From Borborobacter arsenicus (GTDB lineage Bacteria > Pseudomonadota > Alphaproteobacteria > Rhizobiales > Rhizobiaceae), in the NCBI RefSeq assembly GCF_003934165.1, contig NZ_RKST01000001.1:62001-126000 (forward strand): a DNA stretch of 64,000 bases, read 5' to 3'. The translations under genes and the position numbers were made by a program. The notes below the pieces were generated by a model that was given only the letters and a program-made list of their open reading frames with translations, made no database searches and was not told the origin of the DNA. How positions within the stretch are numbered: position 1 is the first letter of the stretch; each line of letters opens with the position of its first letter. Below are positions 17,136 through 26,255 of this stretch, one piece after another.

Positions 17136-18386
17136 CTACTGTTTTATATAGACTGTGCCGGTAAAAGCAGAAACTGGCGTTTCTTTATTCTCTTTTTCTA
17201 TACGTAAAACTTCGGTACGATAAACACCGATACGCTTACTTCTGCTGTATTCATAGGCGCGAGCGATCAACCTGTCGCCGGGTCGAACGCCAACCTGAAA
17301 GGTGATGTGCGCATCGATCCCGGACGCCAACGCGCCATGGGAGTTCGAAGCGAGGCCGAATGCGGCATCCGCGAGCGCGAAAATCGTTCCGCCGTGACAG
17401 CCGCCGTTGAAGTTCATGTGGCGGGCATCGACCGTCATGGCCACTTCCGCCCGCCCCGGACCACCCGCGACGACAGAAATCCCCAGCGTCGCGCACAGAC
17501 CGTCACGCTCCGTCAGCGCCGACAGGCGCTCGCGCCAGACATCGGCATCGCCACTGTTTTCCAGTGTGCCATGCCCCTGCCGAATATCGAGCGCGGGGCT
17601 CTTCAGCCGACGGCCATGCCCGTTGACCCTGCCGTGCTCTTCCACGGCCTCGATAAGTTCGGCAATGCCCTTCATTTCCGGCGCACTGACCAGCATGACC
17701 CTGGTTTTCCAGGCCTGATCAGGATTGGCGCGCCGCAGCGTCAACATTTCGCGCAACTCGTGCGCCGTCTCCCCAGCCCGAGGCAAATCCGCCTTGCTGA
17801 CCGCAAGGACGTCGGCAATCTCCAGGATGCCCGCCTTGATCGCCTGGATGCCGTCGCCCAGACCCGGAGGACACAGGACCACACGCGTATCGGCCATGGC
17901 AGTAATCGCCGTCTCGGATTGCCCGGCTCCGACGGTTTCAACGATCACGCGGTCGAAGCCGGCCGCATCGAAGCAATCGACGGCCGCGCGCGTGGCACGA
18001 GACAGGCCGCCCAATTCACCACGCGCGGAAAACGAGCGGATGAACGCATTGGGATGCGAACCATGTTCCCCCATGCGAATGCGGTCGCCCAGAACAGCGC
18101 CACCGCTGATCGGGCTCGATGGGTCGATCGCAAGTATTGCAACCTTGTGCCCACGCTCCAGCCAGGCCCCCAGCAGAGCGTTGACCAATGTGGACTTGCC
18201 CGCGCCAGGCACCCCGGTAATACCCACCACCAGGGCACGCCCGGCGTGGGCAGCCAAACTGCCGGCTGCCTCACGACTGCCGGGGCTGGCATCGTCGAAC
18301 AATGTCAGCATCCGCGCGATGGCGCGACGGTCGCCATCGAGCACGCCTGCGACCAGGCCTGCGTGGTCCAAATCCAGCACCTCCAT
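17136..18386 (-). CDS. Fusion of MeaB-type GTPase chaperone and PaaI-type hotdog thioesterase
   Basis: Residues 1 to about 275 are a MeaB/ArgK G protein, which guards adenosylcobalamin mutases: Walker A GVPGAGKS (58-65), AIDPSSPISGGA (87-98), RSFSARGELGG (117-127), VETVGAGQSE (149-158), and SKAD (197-200). Residues about 283-416 are a hotdog thioesterase of the PaaI type, with HMNFNGGCHGGTIFALADAA (323-342) containing the catalytic Asp region. The usual MeaB dimerisation arm seems shortened or absent. The start codon overlaps the mutase stop (TGATG), so translation is coupled to the enzyme it should serve. The last 40 codons are much more AT-rich than the surroundings. No frameshift is visible across the junction. 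Confidence 0.9.
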   Translation of the reverse strand: MEVLDLDHAGLVAGVLDGDRRAIARMLTLFDDASPGSREAAGSLAAHAGRALVVGITGVPGAGKSTLVNALLGAWLERGHKVAILAIDPSSPISGGAVLGDRIRMGEHGSHPNAFIRSFSARGELGGLSRATRAAVDCFDAAGFDRVIVETVGAGQSETAITAMADTRVVLCPPGLGDGIQAIKAGILEIADVLAVSKADLPRAGETAHELREMLTLRRANPDQAWKTRVMLVSAPEMKGIAELIEAVEEHGRVNGHGRRLKSPALDIRQGHGTLENSGDADVWRERLSALTERDGLCATLGISVVAGGPGRAEVAMTVDARHMNFNGGCHGGTIFALADAAFGLASNSHGALASGIDAHITFQVGVRPGDRLIARAYEYSRSKRIGVYRTEVLRIEKENKETPVSAFTGTVYIKQ

Positions 18387-20074
18387 CAGACAATCGTCAG
18401 CGGCTGGCCGAAGCCGAGATCGCGGCGCAACCGCTCGCAAATCTCCCCATGCGTCAGATTGGCCCGCGCGCCATCGACAATGGCGCCGAACAGATTTCCG
18501 GACGGGTCTTCGGCCGTACGGGTCAGGTGATCGAGGGCCTTTTCGACCTCGACCGCAGAACGCTCGCGCTTCCACGCAGCAAAACCGTCCAGATGCGCTT
18601 GCATGGAAGCAGGATCAGGGCGCTCGACAATTGTATGTGCGCTGGCGTCTTCGTCCACCCGGTAGGCATTGACGCCGACCACAACCTGCTCGCCGGAATC
18701 GACCCGGTTCTGGAAGCGCTGGGCGGACGCGCCAAGCATGCGCTGCACCAGGCCGCTCTCGACGGCCTTGTACATGCCGCCGGCCTCATCGACGATCTTC
18801 ATGATGGACAAGATCTTCTCTTCCATCTGATCGGTAAGCGCCTCGACATAGAAGGAGCCGCCGAGCGGGTCGATCACGTCGGTCAGATGCGATTCTTCGC
18901 GCAGGATATTCTGGGTTGCCACTGCGATGCGGGCGCCGAACTCACTCGGGCAGGCCAGGGCCTCATCATAGGCATCGGTGTGCAGCGATTGCAGGCCGCC
19001 AAAGATGCCGGCCATTGCCTGCACGGTGACGCGGGAAATGTTGTTGAGCGGCTGCTGCCGGGTCAGGTCGACGCCGGAGGTCTGCCCGTGGAACTTGAAC
19101 CGGCGCGAACGCGGGTCCTTGGCGCCCAGACGCTCCTTGGTGATGCGCGACCAGATGCGGCGTCCAGCACGGAACTTGGCGATTTCCTCGAAGAAGTTGA
19201 GCGAAATATCGAAGAAGAAGGTGAAGCGCGGCAGGAAATCATCAGGCTGCATTCCCCGCGCGATGCAATCCTCGGCGTTCTGAATGGCCGTGGACAGGGT
19301 GAAGGCCATGGCTTCCGCAGGAGTAGCGCCGGCCTGCTGCATATGCTGGCCGACCACCGACATCGGGTTCCAGCGCGGCACATATTGCTTGCAATAGGCG
19401 ATGTGGTCGAGCAGGACGCGGCGCGCGCCCGGCAGCGACAGCCGATAGAACATGTGGTTTGCGACGAAGTGGGAAATGTAGTCGCTCTGGTTCGACGTGC
19501 CTGTGATCGAGCGCCAGTCCGTTCCGCGCCGCTCGGCAGCGACCAGCAGGAACGCCAGCAAGGTGAATGGTGAAGGATCGTTCAGCGCACAGGAGATCTT
19601 GCCGACATCGACCCCCTCAAGGCTGCGCTCCATATGGTCGACATTGTTGAGAACAACGCCGCATGTGCCCAGCAGTTCGGCATCGACTGTATCCATGTCG
19701 TAGCCGCGGAAAACCGAGTTGCAGGGAATGAGCGAAACGGCCGTGGCGCCATCATCCATCAGCGAGCGCAGCCGGGCATTATAGTCGGCGGGCGTGCCAA
19801 GCCCGATCAACTGCCGCTGCGTCCAGGTGCGCCCACGATGCATGGTCGCGTAGATTCCGCGCGTATAATCGCTCTGCCCGGGATAGCTGAGCGGATTGTC
19901 GTGACCGTAGCGCTGCCAATCCTGCGGCCCATAGAGAGGTTTGATAGGAATGCCGGAGACATTCTCGACCGGGCGATCTTCGCCGATCGACTCGCGATAT
20001 TCCTGCTCCCAGGCGAGATAAGGGGTGAGTTCGACAGCATCCTGCTCGATCGAGGATGAAAGGGATTTGTTCAT
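18386..20074 (-). CDS. Acyl-CoA mutase large subunit (methylmalonyl-CoA mutase family, divergent)
   Basis: This coenzyme B12-dependent mutase should rearrange the carbon skeleton of a CoA thioester. The 562 residues match the length of stand-alone large subunits such as HcmA and IcmA, with no B12 domain. Family features are [19 protein letters not shown]244 in [11 protein letters not shown] (equivalent of the MCM active-site His), [18 protein letters not shown], and [12 protein letters not shown]. Substrate-pocket motifs differ: the FDLPT-like loop reads SLIPCNS (114-120), and the residue at the MCM Tyr89 position is Leu89. The family is certain; the substrate is not. The start is the ATG at 20074, one base after the small-subunit stop. 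Confidence 0.88.
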   Translation of the reverse strand: MNKSLSSSIEQDAVELTPYLAWEQEYRESIGEDRPVENVSGIPIKPLYGPQDWQRYGHDNPLSYPGQSDYTRGIYATMHRGRTWTQRQLIGLGTPADYNARLRSLMDDGATAVSLIPCNSVFRGYDMDTVDAELLGTCGVVLNNVDHMERSLEGVDVGKISCALNDPSPFTLLAFLLVAAERRGTDWRSITGTSNQSDYISHFVANHMFYRLSLPGARRVLLDHIAYCKQYVPRWNPMSVVGQHMQQAGATPAEAMAFTLSTAIQNAEDCIARGMQPDDFLPRFTFFFDISLNFFEEIAKFRAGRRIWSRITKERLGAKDPRSRRFKFHGQTSGVDLTRQQPLNNISRVTVQAMAGIFGGLQSLHTDAYDEALACPSEFGARIAVATQNILREESHLTDVIDPLGGSFYVEALTDQMEEKILSIMKIVDEAGGMYKAVESGLVQRMLGASAQRFQNRVDSGEQVVVGVNAYRVDEDASAHTIVERPDPASMQAHLDGFAAWKRERSAVEVEKALDHLTRTAEDPSGNLFGAIVDGARANLTHGEICERLRRDLGFGQPLTIV

Positions 20075-20075
20075 G

Positions 20076-20507
20076 TCAAACTCCTGTCTCGGCGGCTGCA
20101 AGCCGCGCCTCGCTCGCATAGGTGGAAATCTGTGTGGTGATTTCGTCGAGGGTCGTGCCGGGATGGAATATCTGGCGTACGCCGCTTTGAAACAGTTGCG
20201 GCTGCTCGTTGTCGGGCACGATGCCCCCCACCACCACGCGAACCCGGTCGAGACCAGCCTCGCGCAGCGCTGCCATGAGTTTGGGGACGATCAGGTGGTC
20301 AGTCGCAAGAGACGAGATGCCGATGACATCGACGTCCTCCTCCAGCGCAAGCTTCACCACTGCCGGAATGCTCTGCCATGGCGGGGTATACACCACTTCC
20401 ATGCCGGCATCCCGACAGGCCGCCGCGACAATGCGGCTGCCGCGATCATGGCCGTCCAGCCCGATCTTTGTCACCAGCACGCGAGGGCGAAAATCCTTTG
20501 CGGTCAT
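20076..20507 (-). CDS. Acyl-CoA mutase small subunit (cobalamin-binding)
   Basis: This 143-residue stand-alone B12 domain pairs with the adjacent large subunit. The cobalamin ligand motif DxHxxG is D18-G-H20-D-R-G23 in [11 protein letters not shown], followed by [12 protein letters not shown] and [11 protein letters not shown], which line the nucleotide-tail pocket. Two-chain architecture is typical of isobutyryl- and 2-hydroxyisobutyryl-CoA mutases, not of the single- or large-chain methylmalonyl-CoA mutases. The gene overlaps the TetR gene by four bases. Confidence 0.95.
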   Translation of the reverse strand: MTAKDFRPRVLVTKIGLDGHDRGSRIVAAACRDAGMEVVYTPPWQSIPAVVKLALEEDVDVIGISSLATDHLIVPKLMAALREAGLDRVRVVVGGIVPDNEQPQLFQSGVRQIFHPGTTLDEITTQISTYASEARLAAAETGV

Positions 20508-21160
20508 GAGCCACCCTTATTTTCGATAGAATTGAGTTTGAGCAGGCCAACAAACCGACGCGCGATTTCTTCGGGCTCCAACTCGCCGCCCTCGCGATAC
20601 CAGGTCTGGCTCCAGTTCATGGCGCCCATCAACAGCAGGCGCAGGTCGCGGCGATTTACCGAAGCATCCAGCGGAAGCTCGGCGACAAGCTTGTCAAACC
20701 GCGCCTCATAGGCATTTCGCAGAACTGAAAGCTCCGCGGCGGCGTCCGGCGCATCGCTGGGCCGTATCCGGATCACGACACTGGAATAATCCGTTCGATC
20801 GAGCACGGACGACAGATGCGCCACGCAGGCGGCCTCAAGACGCTGCCACGGCCCGTCCGCGGCTTCGATGGCGGCATCGACATTGGCGGAAATGCGCTGC
20901 ACACCCTCGCGGTAGACTGCCGCCAACAAGTCTTCCTTGGTCTGGAAGTGGTAGTACAGCGAGCCCGGCAGCATCCCTATCGGGCGCACGATGTCGCGCA
21001 CAGACGCCGCGGCGTAGCCATGCTTGGCAAACACCTGGGCAGCCTGGTCGAGCAGTTGGGGCAACCGGTTGTGTGCACGACGCGAGGCCGTTTCCTTGCT
21101 GCGGCCGGCTGAGTCCGCCTTGCTACGCACAGCCTTCTTTACAGTGACACCGTCACTCAT
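20504..21160 (-). CDS. TetR/AcrR family transcriptional regulator
   Basis: The 218-residue regulator starts MSDGVTVKKAVRSK, followed by a basic N-terminal arm. The helix-turn-helix is AAQVFAKHGYAAASVRDIV and MLPGSLYYHFQTKEDLL, a strong TetR signature. The C-terminal ligand domain resembles those sensing acyl-CoAs. It is first in the operon and probably controls it by autoregulation. A possible operator is at 21291-21309. The ATG at 21160 was preferred over one at 21187. Confidence 0.93.
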   Translation of the reverse strand: MSDGVTVKKAVRSKADSAGRSKETASRRAHNRLPQLLDQAAQVFAKHGYAAASVRDIVRPIGMLPGSLYYHFQTKEDLLAAVYREGVQRISANVDAAIEAADGPWQRLEAACVAHLSSVLDRTDYSSVVIRIRPSDAPDAAAELSVLRNAYEARFDKLVAELPLDASVNRRDLRLLLMGAMNWSQTWYREGGELEPEEIARRFVGLLKLNSIENKGGS

Positions 21161-21290
21161 GCCGTGACCCCGATTGTCGCGTAGCAAGCCATCTCCATCG
21201 GGCGGACACAGCCGGGGAACCCACGCCCAAACCGGATAGAAATTCGTCGCTCATCATGATCTTGCATCGGCCCGGATATCCATAAACAAA

Positions 21291-21309
21291 AACGAACGAT
21301 TGTTTGGTT
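21291..21309. promoter_or_regulatory. Candidate TetR operator upstream of the mutase/ABC operon
   Basis: AACGAACGATTGTTTGGTT (21291-21309) is an imperfect dyad, with the AACGATTGTT core at its centre and flanking AAC/GTT half-sites. TetR-type regulators of acyl-CoA genes often bind AACNNNNGTT-like dyads. It lies about 130 bases upstream of the TetR start in an AT-rich patch. Confidence 0.4.
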
Positions 21310-21614
21310 AAGTGAATTATGCACAACCTCGGATCCTTTGCAAGACACGACACAGGGCAAACCCCTTTACTTTTTCAGACCTGACTGAAGGTGATGGGGA
21401 CGGCTGGCAGTTGTCGCGGCACAATCCACCCGCATCAAACGCCCTGCCCGCGTCTGACTCCGACTTTCAGGCACCCGCCATGAATTCTTTGAGTCACCCG
21501 AAGCGCGGAGAGCAGGTCCGACAAACGCTTTTGCTGAAACAAGGCATGCCATCACGCGGCAGGCGCATGACAACGCCCTACAGTAGTGCCGTCATCCGCA
21601 GGTCGCAGACGTTG
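21310..21614. other. Non-coding gap upstream of the TetR operon
   Basis: Between the candidate TetR operator and the M28 peptidase stop I see no convincing gene. Short frames on both strands lack family similarity and ribosome-binding sites. No clear terminator for the M28 gene is visible either. The stretch marks the boundary between two accessory blocks. Confidence 0.4.
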
Positions 21615-22865
21615 TTAGCTGGACCTCTGGCGCCACGCTCGTGCCCGGCCGCTTTCAATGCTGGTTGCTTGCGAGACGATTTCCGCGGACAGGCGGGCAG
21701 TGCGGAGCAACTGATCTTCAGTTGCCAGATCACGCCGGTCACGCGGTGTCAGTACATATCTGGCATCGGCCTCATGGTCGTTGAAGCCATCCACCAGCCG
21801 GAAGGCTGGAATTCCAGCCCGCGCGAAATTGCCGTGATCCGAATTCATCTGCAAAGGCCGGAACAACCCGAGCGGAATGCTGACTTGCGCGGCACATCCG
21901 AGCAGGAAGGGTTCGATGGCATCGAAACCGGAGGTCAAAGCGGTCAGCCTTCTACCCCCGGCAACAGAGTCCAGATTGACGTTCAGCATGACGGAATCAC
22001 GTTCCTCTGCCGTCATCGATTCGACATGAAAGGCCGATCCGGTCAGCGCCCACTCCTCGGCATTGAAGAAAGCCAGGCGAATTCCACGCCTCCTCTCCTG
22101 GCCTGACAAACGCAACGCTCGCGCAACCGCAAGCGCCGCCGCAAGACCGGAGGCATTGTCGAGCGCACTTTCCCCCAATGCATGACCATCGATATGCGCC
22201 GAAAGGACGACCCATTCGTCGGCGCGCCCCGGCAGGTCAAAGATCAGATTGTCGGCACTCTCGACGTGCTCGCGTCCCTCCACAAACAGTCTCACCCGGG
22301 TATACCCGGCTGCGGTGCGGGCGAGGGCCAAAGCCGTCTCCGGCGAGATACCTGCAGCAGGAATACCTGGCTCCTCCCCTCGCCCCGACGACCCGGCGAC
22401 CAATTCGCCGGCCAAAGGACCCGCGATAAGAAAACCGGCGGCGCCTGCCTTGACGGCGGCCTCGTATTTCAACCGGCGGTGCACGGTGCCCGCTGCAAAC
22501 ATCAGTTCATGGCGCACGAGGACGATGCGACCGGCGATTTCATGGCGATGCGCCTCAAACTCGTCGGAAGTACCCCTTCCCAGGTCTATGACCTCGGCTT
22601 CCAATCCGCCACTTGGCGTGGAGGCAGAGCGCAGCAGAGGATTGGCCGGCAGCCGCTCCCCGGACGCCAGCACAACCTCGCCAGAGACGGCAGACCACCC
22701 GCTATAGGGGAAGCTTTCGGTGCGCGGCGCCACTCCAGTGGCCTCCTCACCCATTTTCGCCAGCAGCAAGGTGGCGGCCGCTTCCGATTCGGTGCCGGTC
22801 TGACGCCCCCCGCAATCACAGATGGCTGCGAAGTCTGCCCAAAGTCGCTCTCTGTCCAGGATCAA
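21615..22865 (-). CDS. M28 family metallopeptidase with PA-domain insertion
   Basis: The 416-residue zinc aminopeptidase/carboxypeptidase homologue has metal-ligand motifs SAHIDGHALGESALDNASG (His and Asp), FFNAEEWALTGS (catalytic Glu pair), and a late LQMNSDHGNFARAGIPAF His. An inserted PA-like domain spans about 80-190. No signal peptide is seen, so it is probably cytoplasmic. It overlaps the LysR gene by four bases and is transcribed with it, divergent from the amino-acid importer and two other hydrolases. I infer that it cleaves part of the imported compound. Confidence 0.85.
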   Translation of the reverse strand: MILDRERLWADFAAICDCGGRQTGTESEAAATLLLAKMGEEATGVAPRTESFPYSGWSAVSGEVVLASGERLPANPLLRSASTPSGGLEAEVIDLGRGTSDEFEAHRHEIAGRIVLVRHELMFAAGTVHRRLKYEAAVKAGAAGFLIAGPLAGELVAGSSGRGEEPGIPAAGISPETALALARTAAGYTRVRLFVEGREHVESADNLIFDLPGRADEWVVLSAHIDGHALGESALDNASGLAAALAVARALRLSGQERRRGIRLAFFNAEEWALTGSAFHVESMTAEERDSVMLNVNLDSVAGGRRLTALTSGFDAIEPFLLGCAAQVSIPLGLFRPLQMNSDHGNFARAGIPAFRLVDGFNDHEADARYVLTPRDRRDLATEDQLLRTARLSAEIVSQATSIESGRARAWRQRSS

Positions 22866-23770
22866 CTGCTTTCCCCATGAATGCGTTCGTCGCGTAGGTT
22901 AAGTCTTTGATGAAGAAGGGCCGCCAGTTCATCCATCAGCGGCGTGGGCGCAGGATTGGCCCTTCGGAACACCCCGATTTCGTAGCTGATATGCGGTTGG
23001 AAAGGGCGGACCGCGAGCCCCAGCGGACGGAACGTCTCAGCCGACCAGCGATCCACGATCGCCACCCCGCAACCGGCCGCGACCATGCCGCAGATGGTGC
23101 TGAAATATTCGCTTTCCGCCACGGGCAGATAGTCGATGTGATGCTCGACGAAGGCGTTGCGTATCTGGTGCCCGATCAACCTGGCAACAGGCATTCCGAC
23201 GAGCGGCACGCCCGACAGATCGCCGGGATTGATCACCGTTTTCTCAGCCAGCTCATGTTTTTCGGGCACGATTGCGACGCACGGAACCATATAGCGCTGC
23301 AAGTGAATGTCCGGGATATGGATCGGCCACTCCGCAATCGCGATATCTGCAGCCCCCGCTTCGAAAATCGCGCGCACCTCCTCGGAGGTGCGGTTGATCA
23401 TGCGAATGCGCGCCAAGGGGCGCGTTCGCATCAGTTCGGCTATCACGCCCGGCAGGATCGAGATCGAACCACTGGGGTGGCTTGCTATGGTGACCGACTC
23501 TGCAACGCCCGCCCGGATATTGTCAGCTTCCTGCGCCAGCTGCTCGATCATCCCCAGCGCATTGCGAACCTCGGCGTAAAAAAGCCGCCCCTGGTGGCTG
23601 GCCTTTAGCCGGCCGTTCACCCGCTCGAACAAGGCGAATCCAACCTGCGATTCCAGCCGCGCGATCTGGGAACTGATCGCAGGCTGGGTCACCTCCAGCA
23701 GCCGTGCGGCGCCCGTCATCGACTGGGTCTCGATTACAGCCCGGAACGTTTCAAGGAGTTTTACGTCCAT
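22862..23770 (-). CDS. LysR family transcriptional regulator
   Basis: The 302-residue regulator has an N-terminal winged helix (MDVKLLETFRAVIETQSMTG, then AARLLEVTQPAISSQIARLE) and a LysR effector domain with ADIAIAEWPIHIPDI and GMVAAGCGVAIVDRW, like OccR/NocR-type opine and amino-acid regulators. The ATG at 23770 fits the family; 23776 is also possible. It is divergent from the importer ATPase gene across about 110 AT-rich bases containing ATAAAATTTCTTTAT, a T-N11-A-like dyad that could be its binding site and overlaps its own start. Confidence 0.92.
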   Translation of the reverse strand: MDVKLLETFRAVIETQSMTGAARLLEVTQPAISSQIARLESQVGFALFERVNGRLKASHQGRLFYAEVRNALGMIEQLAQEADNIRAGVAESVTIASHPSGSISILPGVIAELMRTRPLARIRMINRTSEEVRAIFEAGAADIAIAEWPIHIPDIHLQRYMVPCVAIVPEKHELAEKTVINPGDLSGVPLVGMPVARLIGHQIRNAFVEHHIDYLPVAESEYFSTICGMVAAGCGVAIVDRWSAETFRPLGLAVRPFQPHISYEIGVFRRANPAPTPLMDELAALLHQRLNLRDERIHGESS

Positions 23771-23884
23771 AACCATAAAATTTCTTTATTGACTTTCCTT
23801 TTGTTTTGCAGGTAATTTTTTTCTAAGCAAGAGAAAAAGATAAAACCCATCATAATATCTTATAGCTCTGCATAGGGAGGATAC

Positions 23885-24667
23885 ATGGCCGAACCCGCCA
23901 TTCCGGCGCAGCCCGGCAAGAGCCTGATTGCCGCAAAAAACCTGAGCAAGAGCTTCGGGGCAATCGACGTGCTGAAGAACGTCAGCGTGTCGATCGATGA
24001 AGGAGAGGTCGTCTGTGTCGTCGGCCCGTCCGGATCGGGCAAAACCACGCTCTTGCGCTGCTTTGCCCTGCTCGAACAACCGACCGGCGGCGCTGTGATA
24101 ATGCGCGGCAAAACCATTGCCGCGTCGGGTGCGTCGACCGAAGTCCGTCAAGCCGCAAAGCGTGTTCGCAGCGACATCGGGATGGTGTTCCAGCATTTTA
24201 ACCTGTGGCCGCATTTCACCGTCCTGCAAAACATCATCGAGGCGCCGCGACGCGTAAAAGGAATAGGCCGCGCGGAAGCCGAGGCAGACGCTGTGAAACT
24301 GCTGGAAAAGGTCGGGCTTGCGGATAAACGCAACGAGTACCCATCCCGCTTGTCCGGTGGACAGCAGCAGCGTGTCGCCATCGCGCGCGCCTTGGCCATG
24401 CGGCCGAGCGTCATGCTCTTTGACGAGGCAACCTCCGCGCTCGACCCTGAACTCAAACACGAAGTCCTGCTGGTCATGCGTGACCTCGCGGCAGAAGGAA
24501 TGACGATGCTCGTGGTCACTCACGAGATGGGGTTTGCCCGCAATGTCGGCTCGCGCGTCATATTCATGGACCAGGGCGACATCGTCGAAGACAGCAGCCC
24601 AACGTCCTTCTTCAGTGCACCGAAAACCGACCGAGCGCAGCGGTTCCTGCGTCAGTTGCAAGATTGA
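23885..24667 (+). CDS. Polar amino-acid ABC transporter ATP-binding protein
   Basis: The ATPase of a GlnQ/HisP-type importer has 260 residues. It contains Walker [11 protein letters not shown]-loop [12 protein letters not shown], signature [10 protein letters not shown], Walker [15 protein letters not shown], and the switch His in VVTHEMGFA. It starts a five-gene plus-strand operon. A GGGAGG site 7 bases before the ATG is strong. The LysR protein transcribed divergently is the likely regulator. Confidence 0.95.
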   Translation: MAEPAIPAQPGKSLIAAKNLSKSFGAIDVLKNVSVSIDEGEVVCVVGPSGSGKTTLLRCFALLEQPTGGAVIMRGKTIAASGASTEVRQAAKRVRSDIGMVFQHFNLWPHFTVLQNIIEAPRRVKGIGRAEAEADAVKLLEKVGLADKRNEYPSRLSGGQQQRVAIARALAMRPSVMLFDEATSALDPELKHEVLLVMRDLAAEGMTMLVVTHEMGFARNVGSRVIFMDQGDIVEDSSPTSFFSAPKTDRAQRFLRQLQD

Positions 24668-24689
24668 TCATTGAGCCGGGAGTCCAACG

Positions 24690-25499
24690 ATGAATAAGCC
24701 CCTTCAACTTTTTGCTGCAATAACCGCAACCTTGGCCGTCTCGTGGGCCGCTGCAGTGCCTGCAGCCGCCCAGCAGGTCGATTCTCGTCTCTACAAGGTC
24801 ACGAGCAGCGGCAAATTGCGCGTCTGCCAGTATCCGCTCTATTACTCGATTTCCTTCCGCAATCCGGCGACCGGCGAAATCGAAGGCATCGATGCAGACC
24901 TGGCGAAGGAACTGGCAAAGGAACTGAACGCGGAACTGGAAATCGTGGAGTCCAGCTTCGGCACCTTCATCGCCGATCTCCAGGCCGACAAATGCGACAT
25001 CGGCATGTTCGGCATTGGCGCGACCATGAAGCGTGGTGAAGCCGTCGCCTTCACCCAGCCTTACCTGATCTCCGGCCTCTATGCCGTGACGCGCTCGGAA
25101 GGCGAGATCAAGAACTGGGCCGATATCGATCAGCCTGGCCGTCGGGTCGCCGTGATGCTCGGCAGCTACATCGAGCCGTTCATGCGCGACTACCTCAAGC
25201 AGGCGGAACTGGTGGTCGTCGCGCCTCCTGCAACGCGCGAAGCGGAGCTGGTGGCCAACCGCGCCGATGTCATCATGACCGACTTTCCAACCGCAGTTAA
25301 GGTCACCGACGAGTTCGACTGGGCAGCCTCCATCGAACCCGATGAGAAACTGTTGCTGACGCCCTATTCCTATGTCGTTCCGCACGGTGACCAGATCTGG
25401 CTGAACCACATCAACCTGTTCATCGACACGATCAAGCGTGATGGCCGGCTGAAGCAATTTGCCGAGAAGAACAAGCTTGGCCCCATCGTGGCCCCATAA
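24690..25499 (+). CDS. Amino-acid ABC transporter substrate-binding protein (family 3)
   Basis: This 269-residue periplasmic binding protein has a signal peptide (about 1-29, ending AVPAAAQQ) and a SBP_bac_3 fold. The GEIEGIDADLAKELAKELN segment carries the family motif. Residues LRVCQYPLYYS and KCDIGMFGIGATMKRGE resemble members that bind basic or polar amino acids and opines. It lies 22 bases after the ATPase gene. Confidence 0.93.
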   Translation: MNKPLQLFAAITATLAVSWAAAVPAAAQQVDSRLYKVTSSGKLRVCQYPLYYSISFRNPATGEIEGIDADLAKELAKELNAELEIVESSFGTFIADLQADKCDIGMFGIGATMKRGEAVAFTQPYLISGLYAVTRSEGEIKNWADIDQPGRRVAVMLGSYIEPFMRDYLKQAELVVVAPPATREAELVANRADVIMTDFPTAVKVTDEFDWAASIEPDEKLLLTPYSYVVPHGDQIWLNHINLFIDTIKRDGRLKQFAEKNKLGPIVAP

Positions 25500-25559
25500 C
25501 CGGCAATTGGTGTGCGCAGTCCGTTGATCGGCATGTCTTAACAGGACGAGGAATTTACG

Positions 25560-26225
25560 ATGGGTGGATATCGTTTTCGTTGGGATGTCATTCCCCAGAA
25601 CCTTGATTTCCTGCTGGCCGGACTGCAGCAGACGCTGACCATTTCTGCGATCACACTGTGCCTGGCCATGCTTGGCGGATTGCTGATCGCAGTCCTGGAC
25701 ATGTCGCGCTTTGCAGCGCTGCGCTTCCTCGGGCTGGCGTCGGGCGAGATCATCCGCAACACGCCGATCCTGGTGCAGTTGCTGTGGATCTACTACGTCC
25801 TGCCGGTCGTGATGGGCATCAATCTCGACGCGTGGTGGGCTCTGGTGATCGGCCTGAGCATCTATTCGTCCGCCTTCATTGCCGAAGCATATCGCGCAGG
25901 CATTCAGGCGGTACCGAAAGGCCATCGCGAGGCCGCCCAGGTGCTCGGCCTGTCTCCCCTGCAAAGCTTCGCACGGATCGTACTGCCTCAGGCCATCCGC
26001 CTGACTCTGCCGCCGCTGGCCGCGAATTTCGTGCAGTTGATCAAATACTCCTCGCTCGGCGCAGTCATTTCTGTTGGCGAGATCACCCGGCGCGGCATGG
26101 AGTTGTCGTCCTCCATCTTCCGTCCGCTCGAGGTCTTCACCTTCATCGCGGTGATCTACTTCCTGATCTGCTGGCCCCTCGCCATGGGTATCCGGCTTTG
26201 GGAACGCCGCCTGTCGCGCCGCTGA
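25560..26225 (+). CDS. Polar amino-acid ABC transporter permease
   Basis: The 221-residue inner-membrane permease has five hydrophobic helices and the HisM/GlnP coupling motif YRAGIQAVPKGHREAAQVLG. Only one permease gene is present, so the channel is probably a homodimer. It belongs to the importer operon, and the ureohydrolase gene follows it. Confidence 0.93.
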   Translation: MGGYRFRWDVIPQNLDFLLAGLQQTLTISAITLCLAMLGGLLIAVLDMSRFAALRFLGLASGEIIRNTPILVQLLWIYYVLPVVMGINLDAWWALVIGLSIYSSAFIAEAYRAGIQAVPKGHREAAQVLGLSPLQSFARIVLPQAIRLTLPPLAANFVQLIKYSSLGAVISVGEITRRGMELSSSIFRPLEVFTFIAVIYFLICWPLAMGIRLWERRLSRR

Positions 26226-26255
26226 TCCGCTTCTCCTTCCTGAACAGAGCATAGC

